From the NCBI RefSeq assembly GCF_963678635.1, contig NC_087068.1:57583896-57647895 (forward strand): 64,000 bases of DNA, read 5' to 3'. The notes beneath the pieces are model-generated. The model saw nothing but the letters and a program-made list of their open reading frames with translations. It did no database searches and was not told the DNA's origin. Below are positions 28,438 through 38,203 of the stretch, in pieces (position 1 is the stretch's first letter; each line of letters opens with the position of its first letter). Source of the DNA: Symsagittifera roscoffensis (lineage: Eukaryota > Xenacoelomorpha > Acoela > Convolutidae). The translations under genes were made by a program, and so were the position numbers.

Positions 28438-30564
28438 ATGCTGATGAAACCCAAGAAATACTCATATTCAGAAAACAGGAACACGCAAGGGGGAAGTCAA
28501 CTCCAGAGGTCGTCATGGTACAAGCCTAGAGATGACATGGACAAGCGCAGATCATGTGCGAACTGCGGGTCGGCGGATCACCACGTGGCTGACTGCACAA
28601 CATACAAACAAGGCATGAAGAGTCTAGGATACGCACCGGATGAGGAGGACATGAGCCAGATGGAGGAACACGAGTACTATAGTGGCTTAATCATCAAGAT
28701 AGGCGCAAGATGCTTCTTCTGTAACCAGGAGGGGCACTTCAGAATGGATTGTCCCTTGTTCTGGGAAGCGGTCAAGGACCAGAGTCACCCCAAACATAAG
28801 TTGGCATTGGCGGCAGTGCAGAATCAGCGGAATAGACAAAACGAGTTTGAATCTAGGAACTTAGAAGCACCAAGCACGGAATTGCCGACGAAAACAGTGA
28901 AAGCTCTAACACATGTTAATGGTGCGATAGAATCCGCGGCCGGGAACTCTCTAGAGATAAACTATGAAAAAGCGGCGACGGAAGCAATTGCCAAAGTGAA
29001 ACAGGATCTGGCTGCGAAAGAAATAGAGCAACGACTAAAGCTGGAGATCGAAAGACAGAATTTCAACGAAGCATTAACCGGATCAAACCCAACACCAGAG
29101 GCTGTACCAGGCTCAACAAAGACCGGGAATTGTAACACTGTAAAAATGGTGACGGGAAAGCCATTCAGCATATCGAAAATTGGGGCTAGAATAATGTCGA
29201 TAATCACAGTGGGCGTCCACGAGGTAACCAGAAACTTGAGCGAACTGAGCGACCAGACAATAATGCACATTGACGTGTACGCAGATTACTTGAGTTGTAT
29301 AAGCCCACAAACGACTTCTAGAGCGCTGAGAGCACTACTCACGAGAGGGGACAGCAAGTCGGTACGTGTTGACAACAGGTATACTGAAGCTTATGGTCCA
29401 CACGAGGTGATGCTAAATATAGATGGAATAAACATCTATACCAAGACAATGATAACATGTGACGAAGACCTAATTGGGCAAATCTACGCAGGGAAAGAAG
29501 AGTTGAAAGTGAGATCGATTGGACACTGCGCTATGCTTGAAGAAGATGCGATGCACAACGGGACAGAGGCAGATGTGACAGGGCACGTGCTAGACATAAG
29601 TGGCAAAAAGACTCAGCTACGAGGGTTACTTGATACGGGAGCAGTCTTGAGCGTCATACCAATCGAAACTTGGGAGCGGATGGGTTTTGACAAAGGTGAT
29701 TTGATAGACTCGAGAATACGGCTGTCAGCTGCAAACAAAGGGGCCCTTCGGTCCCTGGGCAGGACGCCGATAATAGCCCTCAACTTGGGGGAACGTAACC
29801 TGTGGATGAGCTTTATCGTGGTAGAAAACCTAGATGAATCTGACCAATTCATTTTGAGCAGAGACTTCATCAGGAATTTCGACGTAACGATTGATCTAAA
29901 TAACGCAATGTTCAGGATACGGAACCCGGATAGGAGGTACGCAATCAAACCGGTAAATTTAATAATGGCAAATGAAAACAAAGCACCGGTATTCTTGAGT
30001 AGGAGGGTGAGGCTAAAAGCGAATGAAGCGGCAATCGTAGGCTTGAGGATGAAAAATTACAATGAACTAGGTGACAACAAGCAAGAGTGTGTAGTTCCGA
30101 ATCCTAATAGTCAAAGTGCTGCTGTTTTAGGAAGATCCTTCTCGATAACGAAGAGCGGCCTCTGCGTCAGTGTCTTGTTGAATACCCTTGATATACCGAT
30201 CACGATACAGAGAGGGAGGAAACTGGGATATGCTTTACCGGTTAAAACTCGATATGAAACGATCGAGAACTCAAAACAAAATGAAGTTGTTGATTGTCCC
30301 AATCATAGGCACAAAATTTGTATCTTGAGACGATTGCAGAAAATAAAAGATTCTTCAGGTCTTATTAAATCACTTAAGTCAGAAACGGATGATGGGCTGT
30401 CGAGCTGTTCGAACTTTCCAGAGCGACCCACACTAGATGAAATGCAAACTGATAAACCGGTTCTGCCGGAGATTGAACATTTGAGGGGCAAACTGGAAGA
30501 TGAACAGCTCGAAGCCATCAAGGACGTACTAGAGCGGAACGAGGAAGTTTTTATCGAGGCATAA
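28438..30564 (+). CDS. gag zinc knuckles plus protease (E2), in frame after the TAA
   Basis: 708 codons in the same frame as the preceding piece. Two CCHC knuckles are near the start (CANCGSADHHVADC, CFFCNQEGHFRMDC). The protease follows, with DTGA in GLLDTGAVLSVIP and FILSRDF (E1 has LGRDF). Then comes the protease-RT linker domain (RGRKLGYALP). Gag and protease share one frame here, showing that the family uses a single gag-pol frame. A one-base insertion near 30555 ends the frame; sequence homologous to E1 continues in the next frame. Confidence 0.88.
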   Translation: MLMKPKKYSYSENRNTQGGSQLQRSSWYKPRDDMDKRRSCANCGSADHHVADCTTYKQGMKSLGYAPDEEDMSQMEEHEYYSGLIIKIGARCFFCNQEGHFRMDCPLFWEAVKDQSHPKHKLALAAVQNQRNRQNEFESRNLEAPSTELPTKTVKALTHVNGAIESAAGNSLEINYEKAATEAIAKVKQDLAAKEIEQRLKLEIERQNFNEALTGSNPTPEAVPGSTKTGNCNTVKMVTGKPFSISKIGARIMSIITVGVHEVTRNLSELSDQTIMHIDVYADYLSCISPQTTSRALRALLTRGDSKSVRVDNRYTEAYGPHEVMLNIDGINIYTKTMITCDEDLIGQIYAGKEELKVRSIGHCAMLEEDAMHNGTEADVTGHVLDISGKKTQLRGLLDTGAVLSVIPIETWERMGFDKGDLIDSRIRLSAANKGALRSLGRTPIIALNLGERNLWMSFIVVENLDESDQFILSRDFIRNFDVTIDLNNAMFRIRNPDRRYAIKPVNLIMANENKAPVFLSRRVRLKANEAAIVGLRMKNYNELGDNKQECVVPNPNSQSAAVLGRSFSITKSGLCVSVLLNTLDIPITIQRGRKLGYALPVKTRYETIENSKQNEVVDCPNHRHKICILRRLQKIKDSSGLIKSLKSETDDGLSSCSNFPERPTLDEMQTDKPVLPEIEHLRGKLEDEQLEAIKDVLERNEEVFIEA

Positions 30565-30649
30565 GGCGGATATCGGGTGTTGTAATTTCGTTGAGCATGA
30601 AATAGAACTTGAGGAAAACGCGGTACCACACAGGGAGGGGGCGAGGCGC

Positions 30650-33376
30650 ATGACCCCACACAAATCGGACGCGTGTAGAAAAGAAATCGAGACGTTACTA
30701 GAGTATGACATGATAGAACCATCCAAGTCACCGTGGGCGTGTGGAGTAGTGATGGCCAAAAAGAAAGGCGACCAGTTGAAGTTTTGTTGTGACTTTCGAT
30801 ACCTGAACTCCGTCACGGTGAAGGATGCCTATCCGATACCTAGGATTGATGAGAGCCTCTCGAAGTTAGGTGATGCAAAAATTTTTACGACTCTTGATTT
30901 AGGCTCGGCCTTTTGGCAGGTACCACTAAGGAAGCAGGACAGAGACAAGACAGGGTTTGCCTGCGAGTTGGGTCTGTTTCAATGGAAACGGATGCCGTTT
31001 GGACTTTGCAATGCCACAGCCACGTTTCAGCGGTTGATGGCACACGCGCTGATAGGCGTGACGAAGAAGTATGGCAACCTGGTAATGTGCTACGTGGATG
31101 ACGTGATAATAGCGACGCCAACACTGGAAGACCACATTGAGAGACTTGACGAAGTGTTTGCATGCATGAAGAGGTCGGGGCTAAAGTGTAAACCATCAAA
31201 GTGCGAGATACTCAAGGATTCAATAAAATACTTGGGCAGGATGGTAGACAAGCACGGCATCAGACCTGATACGGACGCCGTGGAAGCAGTCCTGACCTGG
31301 AAATCACCGAAGACAGAGCACCAGTTGATGAGCTTCCTGGGTTTCGCTAACTATTATAGAGAGTTCATCAAAGGCTATGCGGACAAGGTATACCCGATGC
31401 AACAATTAATGAGACACAAGGGCAAGAACTTCACGTGGAACAACGCAGCAGAAGAGTCGTTCCAGAGAATAAAGAAAGAGCTATGTGAGGCACCAGTACT
31501 GGGTATGCCGACTGAGAAAGGGATGTACGTGCTGGACACGGATGCGTCGGTAGTCGCGATTTCTGGGATTCTCCACCAAGAACAAGAATGGAATGGGAAG
31601 ACAGTCTTGAGACCAATAGCGTACGGGAGCAAAGTCCTGAGTGACACGGAAATGAAGTACGGAGCACCGAAAGCAGAGATGTTCGCGGTGGTTACCTTTG
31701 TCGAGAAATACAGGGCATACCTGGGCAGTGAGCCATTCAAGTTGCGAGTCGACAATCGAGCACTGAGCTGGCTGAAAACGTACTCAATGGACCAAAGTTA
31801 CATTGGGAGGTGGATAGTTCGCCTGGATGGATACAACATGATAATTGAGCATAGAACACGAGATAAACATCAGAATGCCGACAGCTTGAGTAAGAAGACG
31901 GAGTTCTATGAGAGACAAGAGCAAAGAGAGGCAGACAGACCTGAAATCAAAGATGTCTTCTCCTTCATGGACAAGGAAACGTACGACAGTCTTCCACTCA
32001 CGAGATGGCTGGACAAATCAGGCAAACCGATAGAAGATCATCCTGAATTACCTAAAGAACCTCCAGAGAAGACCATCTTGAAGAAGAGCAAAAGGATTCC
32101 AATAGAGATAATACTCAAGTCGAAGATCGTGAAGGAGACGCTCAAGGCAAAAGGCTATGATCTTAACCAGGTAGAAGCAGGAACTGCACAGATAGATGAT
32201 GACTTAATGAGGTTGCTCGAGAAACTATCAGATCATAAGCCCGTGATCCAAGAGAAGAGTCAAGAGGAACCGGAAGTCACTATACTTCGGAGAAAAGAGA
32301 CAGTGAACGATACTGACTCCTCAAGAGGAAGCGTCACTGACAGCAAAGATGTCGTGCGGTCACTAGTTGATAAGATCCCCGAAAACATTCTGGAGCAGAC
32401 CAAGGTTAGGAAAAAGAAAGTGATGTTCAAAGAAGATCCAGGACACCTGGGACCAGGTCAAGAGTCCGGGGAGTGTTCCATGTTCATGGAAGAAGAAACC
32501 GGAGAAGGAAATTTGTCCGGGGAGCGTGAAGGATGGGATGAACACTCGGATGAGAGCAGCGAAAACCAAGACAGTCTGTGCATGATATTGGCGGAAGAGA
32601 AGACAAGGCACCACGACAGGGAGTTACAGACGGATCCATCTTCAGGAACGTACAATCTAGACATACAGGAGCTACGAGGTGGTGAGGAACTTGAGAAAAT
32701 TGCGGTTTCAAGGAAGCCATTCAGGGAACTATCATGCAGCTCAAACGTCAGAACGAATCTGGTGCCAGAAGATGATATGAAAATCGTGAAAAGGATGATA
32801 TGCGTGAAGCTGAGTGATGACATCCACAACCCTGGTGAGATGAATGGACAGATCATGGCGCTAAAGGAGCATGTCAAGGCGAGATACAGGCTGTCAGACC
32901 TAATAAGAGCCCAAAAGAATGACAAAATGACAAATAACCTCTCCAAATGGATCCAGTCGGGGGTCAAGGAGAAGGGGGAACTCGAGGAAGACAGCTATAA
33001 GATCTTGAGCCAGTTCTACAAAGAAAAGAAAGACTTACTCTATCACACAGCTGATGGGGTGGTAGCATGCAAGAGGAAAGATGAGGAGAAGATATTACAC
33101 AAACACAACCTCATCATACTACCACAGTTGTATCAAACGGAGGTGCTTTTCAGATCGCGCGACCAGATGGGGCACCAGGGGATAGACAAAGTACAACAAA
33201 GGATACTTCACAGGTTTGATTGGCCAGGGATGAGAAAAGCTTGCGAGAGATGGGTGAATGCCTGCCTGGCATGCCTCCAGGTAAAGGACCTAAGGAAGAT
33301 GAAGTTTCCCCTCAAGTCCGTCGAGAGCTCAGAATTCAATGAAGTGGTGCAGATAGACCATCAAAAACCTGCATGA
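30650..33376 (+). CDS. pol: pol (E2): reverse transcriptase, RNase H and integrase N-terminus
   Basis: 908 codons. RT has the catalytic Asp at 83 (TLDLGSAFWQ) and YVDD at 148-151. RNase H has DTDAS, the Glu in APKAEMF and the Asp in RVDNR. The linker contains two TCCGGGGAG motifs (32463-32474 and 32511-32524). The integrase zinc site reads RDQMGH...CLAC, so the first His of the HHCC set is Arg. The frame ends just after the first catalytic Asp (VVQIDHQK) because of a one-base shift near 33368. The ATG at 30650 is internal to the natural frame, which extends upstream to about 30556. Confidence 0.92.
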   Translation: MTPHKSDACRKEIETLLEYDMIEPSKSPWACGVVMAKKKGDQLKFCCDFRYLNSVTVKDAYPIPRIDESLSKLGDAKIFTTLDLGSAFWQVPLRKQDRDKTGFACELGLFQWKRMPFGLCNATATFQRLMAHALIGVTKKYGNLVMCYVDDVIIATPTLEDHIERLDEVFACMKRSGLKCKPSKCEILKDSIKYLGRMVDKHGIRPDTDAVEAVLTWKSPKTEHQLMSFLGFANYYREFIKGYADKVYPMQQLMRHKGKNFTWNNAAEESFQRIKKELCEAPVLGMPTEKGMYVLDTDASVVAISGILHQEQEWNGKTVLRPIAYGSKVLSDTEMKYGAPKAEMFAVVTFVEKYRAYLGSEPFKLRVDNRALSWLKTYSMDQSYIGRWIVRLDGYNMIIEHRTRDKHQNADSLSKKTEFYERQEQREADRPEIKDVFSFMDKETYDSLPLTRWLDKSGKPIEDHPELPKEPPEKTILKKSKRIPIEIILKSKIVKETLKAKGYDLNQVEAGTAQIDDDLMRLLEKLSDHKPVIQEKSQEEPEVTILRRKETVNDTDSSRGSVTDSKDVVRSLVDKIPENILEQTKVRKKKVMFKEDPGHLGPGQESGECSMFMEEETGEGNLSGEREGWDEHSDESSENQDSLCMILAEEKTRHHDRELQTDPSSGTYNLDIQELRGGEELEKIAVSRKPFRELSCSSNVRTNLVPEDDMKIVKRMICVKLSDDIHNPGEMNGQIMALKEHVKARYRLSDLIRAQKNDKMTNNLSKWIQSGVKEKGELEEDSYKILSQFYKEKKDLLYHTADGVVACKRKDEEKILHKHNLIILPQLYQTEVLFRSRDQMGHQGIDKVQQRILHRFDWPGMRKACERWVNACLACLQVKDLRKMKFPLKSVESSEFNEVVQIDHQKPA

Positions 33377-33693
33377 CGGAGTCGGGATGTAACCAGATAT
33401 TGGTTATAATAGATCACTTCACAAAGTTGGCGGAAGCGGTTCCGTGCCAGACAGCCTCGGCCGAGGAGACATGTGATCATCTGATAACGCATTGAATATC
33501 GCGGTATGGTTGTCCAATGACTTTCCAGTGGGACAACGGCAAAGCTTTTGTGGGGGACTTGACAAAAGAATTGATGAGGAGATCGCACATTGCCCAAGCA
33601 CACTCGACAACCTACCATCCACAGACCAACGGGTTGGTAGAGAGACAGAACAGGACACTGGTCAACATGTTAAGGGTGTAATGCTCAAGATAC
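33377..33693 (+). pseudogene. Integrase core, interrupted (E2)
   Basis: Homologous to the E1 integrase core but carrying TGA (33493-33495, Trp in E1) and TAA (33679-33681, Tyr in E1) in frame. The second catalytic Asp is retained as WDNGKAF (E1 has SDNGKAF) and the Glu as GLVERQ. This integrase could not be made as a full protein. Confidence 0.85.
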
Positions 33694-35469
33694 ATGACGG
33701 ATTGGGATAAATACCTGCCACAGGTAGTAGGGGCCTACAACAGTACACAGCACTCAACGACGGGCATCAGTCCCTTCATGATGTTGACGGGTAGGGAGAG
33801 AGCAATGCCTCTGACATTCTTTTACCCGGAATACGAAGGGAAAAGGACGTCGCCTCAGGCGTACGTGAAAGAAGCGATCAAAAGACAACAGGAGTTAAAC
33901 GAGCTATGCAGGAGGAACACCGCGCAGGCGCAAGTGAGGCAACGCAGAAAATATGACGAAAAAATATTACAAGCAAAGTCATATGAAGTGGGCCAATATG
34001 TGTGGGTCTTTCAAAATGTCATACCGCCCAAGGGAACAAAGAAACTACTCAAGAAGTGGAGGGGACCATTCATGATAACGGAAGTCCATCAACAAGGACG
34101 GTTCTATCGCTTGAGTACTGGGCGAGCGGCACATTATGAAAATCTGAAGCCTCACGTTCCGTCCCCGGAGGATTGGTGCATACCGAAGGACATGGAGGGT
34201 CTTGAGTACCTGGTGGTAGAGCCAGCGTGTGAAGTGAATGAAAGAGGCACCAGAGAGAAGAATGATGGTAATGAGAACTTGAGTTTGGACGACAATGAAA
34301 AGATAGAAGTGGAGTCTGAAGCAGGATCATTTGTAGAAGAAGACTGGAACGACCCGGAGCAAGATGAGGTGCCGAAGTGGATGGAGCCAGATCGACCAAT
34401 ACCACCGGGAACCAGGACTGGCAATCGTAAACGGACCGGCATGAGGTACAACAGGTACGGGGATGACTTCTTGATCGATAAGATACAGCCAGACAAATTG
34501 GGCGAGGAACTACTGAGTGCAGGCGAACTGGAAGCCGAAGAGGAATGGCAGGTCATTGACGATGGTGGACACTATCCGCAGGAAGACTACTCGACGCCAG
34601 AATTGGAGACGGATCTCGAACAGAGTGAGATAGAGAGGAGGGAGAACACGAACTTGAGGATACTAGAGTGGATGCGCGATGTCAAAGACGAGAGCCGCGA
34701 AGGACAAAGCATTCAACAAGTCGACGTATCATCGGCAAATTATATGAAGGCAGAGGACCCTCTTTTTGGATGGACGGCAACAGATAGGCCACTGGACATT
34801 CCTCCGGACAATTCAGACCCGACAACATCGACGGGGACGTCGATAAATATTTTTGTCCGGGGAGTGGGGGTAGGACTTACCCACACCGAAAATTTGATGA
34901 TAAAGAAGCTCAAGGAAGTGAGAGAAACAAGCAAATTAGAACTGGAAGAAGAAGAGCCAGAGCCTACCATAGGTCGGAATTTCAAAACGAAATTTGAAAT
35001 ACCCAATGAGTACTCGGAAAACATCATGATAACGGATAGCGACTTCATCCTGTCAAGCAGGACTAGCGCGATCTGCATCACGGCGGACATGAGTTTCAAA
35101 TCAAGATTGGAAGCTGACTTCAAAAGAGAGTACCAGAACGTGGAGTTTCTGTTCAGACAGAGACCAGGACTGGGAGGGATGGCAGCGCTTCCAACATCAG
35201 TAGCACAAGTCCCGGGCAAATATCTGTGCTTCCTAGTGACGAGGGTCAATGACAGGAACACAATTGATCCCGAACACGTGATGTTGGCACTAACAAGACT
35301 ACGAGACTTCATGATTGAAAGAGGAATAACGGAGGTCTCAATGCCGGTGTATGACACAAACAGGGGCAAACTGAGCTCAAGGGAATTGTACGCTATCCTA
35401 CATGTAGTCTTTGCGGAAACTGAGATAATGGTGTATCTGCACAAGAAATACTACTTGAGCATCGCCTGA
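33694..35469 (+). CDS. pol C-terminal part (E2): integrase tail and macro-like domain
   Basis: 591 codons in frame with the preceding broken core. It contains the end of the integrase, a GPY/F-type module (KKWRGPF), an acidic low-complexity stretch, the invariant segment FVRGVGVGLTHTENL (near residues 385-400) and, from about residue 440 to the end, the macro-like domain (SAICITADMSFK, ADFKREY, YLCFLVTR, SMPVYDTNRGKL, VVFAETEIMVYLH). The end, KKYYLSIA, matches E1. The glycine-rich ligand loops of active macro domains are not conserved. Confidence 0.88.
   Translation: MTDWDKYLPQVVGAYNSTQHSTTGISPFMMLTGRERAMPLTFFYPEYEGKRTSPQAYVKEAIKRQQELNELCRRNTAQAQVRQRRKYDEKILQAKSYEVGQYVWVFQNVIPPKGTKKLLKKWRGPFMITEVHQQGRFYRLSTGRAAHYENLKPHVPSPEDWCIPKDMEGLEYLVVEPACEVNERGTREKNDGNENLSLDDNEKIEVESEAGSFVEEDWNDPEQDEVPKWMEPDRPIPPGTRTGNRKRTGMRYNRYGDDFLIDKIQPDKLGEELLSAGELEAEEEWQVIDDGGHYPQEDYSTPELETDLEQSEIERRENTNLRILEWMRDVKDESREGQSIQQVDVSSANYMKAEDPLFGWTATDRPLDIPPDNSDPTTSTGTSINIFVRGVGVGLTHTENLMIKKLKEVRETSKLELEEEEPEPTIGRNFKTKFEIPNEYSENIMITDSDFILSSRTSAICITADMSFKSRLEADFKREYQNVEFLFRQRPGLGGMAALPTSVAQVPGKYLCFLVTRVNDRNTIDPEHVMLALTRLRDFMIERGITEVSMPVYDTNRGKLSSRELYAILHVVFAETEIMVYLHKKYYLSIA
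34827..34893 (+). promoter_or_regulatory. 67-nt nucleotide-conserved island in pol (E2)
   Basis: Counterpart of 10461-10527 with 64 of 67 identical bases. TTTTGTCCGGGGAGT is at 34851-34865. Confidence 0.55.
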
Positions 35470-35983
35470 GTTGGGGACACGGGGTCTCGAGTTGGGCGTG
35501 AGGGAGGAGTCTTGAGTTAGGTACTGGGGTGCGGCACAGGTAAAGGGATCTTAAGACGTGATTGGCATGACAATTGAATTTTAAAAAGAATTAACGGTGC
35601 TAAAACATAAAATGAATCTGCATGCTTTTAAGGAAATTGCAATTGAATTGTTTTAAGTAGAATGAAACTGATAAGATTTTAACCATACTGGTAAAAGGGG
35701 GGTCTCTAGGTTAGGAACATGACATGTTAAGTCTTAATATGGTTTCTGTTTTCAGATCAAGTTTGAAAAACAAAGTTGAAAATCCAACCATACTCAAGCG
35801 AGAGACAGAAAGAGAAATATTGATTGAACTCGCCATAAACGACACCTGCAGCAAGTATTTGCAAGGGAACATTTCTAGAGAATTCTTGAGTCGGGTAATT
35901 CTTGAGCCGGTAAGGTAATTCTTGAGCTGGTAAGGTAATTCTTGAGCTGGTTAATACTCGAATACATCCCGAAGTCACAGAGA
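35470..35983 (+). other. pol-ORF2 spacer (E2)
   Basis: Non-coding. It carries the possible splice acceptor (35742-35755) and, at 35880-35955, three to four tandem copies of an ATTCTTGAGCTGGTAAGGTA-like unit. No gene is seen. Confidence 0.7.
35742..35755 (+). promoter_or_regulatory. Possible 3' splice acceptor before ORF2 (E2)
   Basis: GTTTCTGTTTTCAG followed by ATC, a good pyrimidine tract plus CAG, about 230 bases before the ORF2 ATG. E1 has a related site at 9499-9515. Confidence 0.45.
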
Positions 35984-36909
35984 ATGGCAGACAGGTTCTG
36001 GAAATCCATGCCCGCGGCCCTAAAGAAGCCTACTCTCGATGAGCTATACAGACGCCTGAGGGACCTGGATTATACCCGAATAGACGAGAGAATGGCGGTA
36101 ATGCTGAATGCCATCTCCAATTGGAAGAACAGGGTGAGTGCAGGGAGTCTGCGACGGAGGCTGTCTTGATGATCGGCTACACCACCGAGGGAATATCAAA
36201 TCAGGAACAGACCAGATGGTTGTCTTGGAATGTGGATGGAGGAGTAAGGGGTTTTGATTTGGCAAGAAATCCTGGCCTGAGTAACAACACCGAATATGGC
36301 GCAGGAGAATTCCCACTACCAACTAGGCCATCAGCAAGATCTACAGGCCAGAGCTCGAGTAAAGTGCTATCGATGACGCGAGCACAACAGACGACTGAGG
36401 CATATCCGGATCTTGGTGTTCTAAAGAAAGAGCTCGAGAAGACGCAGAAGGAAAGGAACAAGGCGAACCTCGATCGGGATCAGGCAAAGCTGGATCGGGA
36501 GAAGGTTCAGCTGGAGAGGGACCAGGCGGTCAACGAACGAGATCAGACTCTGAGGTTGCTTGAGATGCTAAAGGCTGAACATCAGCAGCAACTAAGGGTG
36601 CGGGAGAATGCCGCGAATCGTGATCAACTGAAGTCGGAGTTGGAGAGAATAGAACAACGACAACGCGAGCTTGATGCACAGAAGGGAGCCAGGCCAAAGG
36701 AGCGAGTGGTTACCAGCTCGAGGCCAGAGTCACGCATGGAAGTGGATGAAGCCCCCAGGGCAAGAGGACGGTTCAACCTTGACCGCGAGGCCCGAGAACA
36801 CATGAGTGAAGAGTTGGAAGTCTGGATACCGAATGAAGCGACGTCCTCCTTGCGTAGCTTAGAGACGCAACCCATACGCCCACTGATGGATGTAGTGCTG
36901 CCGGGATAA
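35984..36909 (+). pseudogene. ORF2 (E2): coiled-coil protein, frameshifted
   Basis: ATG at 35984 opens a frame whose first 45 residues align with E1 ORF2 (TLDELYRRLRDLDYTR versus TLDEIYQRLIDCDFTR). Near 36125 the homology moves into another frame, which then stays open to the stop at 36909. The C-terminal part has a long, highly charged coiled coil (about residues 100-190 of the second frame, with repeated LDRDQ-like units) and an acidic/basic tail. Its position between pol and the SGNH gene is the same as in E1. Function unknown. Confidence 0.78.
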
Positions 36910-36938
36910 ACCCAACCTCGACCTCGAGTGACAGTCAG

Positions 36939-38180
36939 GTGAGCGGCGGCTCATCGCGTCTGAAAGAGTTGGGCGAGAAATTGCGGCAGAAAAGTCGTGA
37001 AAGTTCGGCAAGACCGGAGCTTCCCCCGACTTGGAGGGAACAGCCGGTCAGGAGCGTCGTGATCTCGAGTTATAAGAAAAACACAGAGAAGAGGTACCAC
37101 AGGCACAATCGGCTGGATTGGAATGCGGAACAGAAAGCCAGGAGGGACTGCTTTCATGATGCAGCCTGGGTGGAATATCTTGCGCCACCCCGTGTGCCAG
37201 AAGGCGCGGTCCACCTAATCATAGGGGACAGCCTTGTGCGGGTGTTGACCCGGATCCAGTCGCACTGGCAGACAGGAATCTTGAGTTTCGCTGGAGCTGC
37301 CACGCCACAGATGTTGGCAACGCTTGAGATGCTAGGGATGACTAAAGTGTACACGGTGACCCTGATGATCGGGACGAATGATGTGTCAAGGGGAGAAGCG
37401 AGGAAAATAACGAGGCTGCACGACAAGATGAGCTGCCGTCTTGAGGAGCTGAGGATCCAGATGGACCCCATCCTGTTGACAGTATGTACTGTCCCTTATA
37501 ATATGAAGTTTGATCAGCACGCCTTGGAGATGAACGAGAAGGTGCGGAGCCTAAACAGGGTGATCCGAGAAATCCACAGGAAGAGTGTGCTCCCTGTCGG
37601 ACTGTTGGACGTGGCGGAGCGCATGGAGCAAGCGGGATTCCCAGAGGACACCTCCAATGATGGAATCTACTTCGATAGACCGAGGGGAGCAGAGTGGCTG
37701 AATGACGTCTTTCAAGGACACATAAATACACTAGAGGCGGATCTGTTAGAGACGGCCCAATTCACATTAGGGCCACCTCCGAACCCACCATTCCTTGCCT
37801 CGAGGGCCTTGTCTGGTCGCTTAGGACCGAAATTCGACACTAGAGACAGCTCGAGGAGCGACCAGGCTAGATTGCCGAGTGCCACGCCAATGGAGTCTGA
37901 GGAGGTGACGTCATCAACGCCTCCAGGCTCGGCAATATCCTCAGTGGTAGTGGCAGAAAGCAAGCGGGAAAAGAAGCCTATGGAGACCGCTCGCTTGAGA
38001 TACCCAGAGAAGGTGAAAGGACTGGACCTAGAGGGTTTGGAATGCAGACGAGAATTGGCGGAGACTCTGGGTATTGAACGAGTGTCGCACGAAGACTTAA
38101 ACAGACATCATTGCGTGGACTGGTTGAAAGCTCATGAGGCGCACTTCTCGAGAAGAAAACTGATGGAGACCGCGGACTGA
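36939..38180 (+). CDS. ORF3 N-terminal part (E2): SGNH/GDSL-type domain with altered His
   Basis: 413 codons; the frame opens at 36858 inside ORF2 and has no ATG before the SGNH domain (the first codon here is GTG). Block I GDSL at residues 96-99 and block III GTND at 145-148 are intact, but block V reads D-G-I-Y (241-244, Tyr codon 37668-37670) where E1 has D-G-V-H, so the catalytic His is missing and this copy is probably inactive. The frame is -1 relative to ORF2, as in E1. It ends at a TGA produced by a one-base loss near 38178; homology to E1 continues in the next frame. Confidence 0.85.
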   Translation: MSGGSSRLKELGEKLRQKSRESSARPELPPTWREQPVRSVVISSYKKNTEKRYHRHNRLDWNAEQKARRDCFHDAAWVEYLAPPRVPEGAVHLIIGDSLVRVLTRIQSHWQTGILSFAGAATPQMLATLEMLGMTKVYTVTLMIGTNDVSRGEARKITRLHDKMSCRLEELRIQMDPILLTVCTVPYNMKFDQHALEMNEKVRSLNRVIREIHRKSVLPVGLLDVAERMEQAGFPEDTSNDGIYFDRPRGAEWLNDVFQGHINTLEADLLETAQFTLGPPPNPPFLASRALSGRLGPKFDTRDSSRSDQARLPSATPMESEEVTSSTPPGSAISSVVVAESKREKKPMETARLRYPEKVKGLDLEGLECRRELAETLGIERVSHEDLNRHHCVDWLKAHEAHFSRRKLMETAD

Positions 38181-38203
38181 CCGGAATTCCCACGAAAGCG
38201 ATC

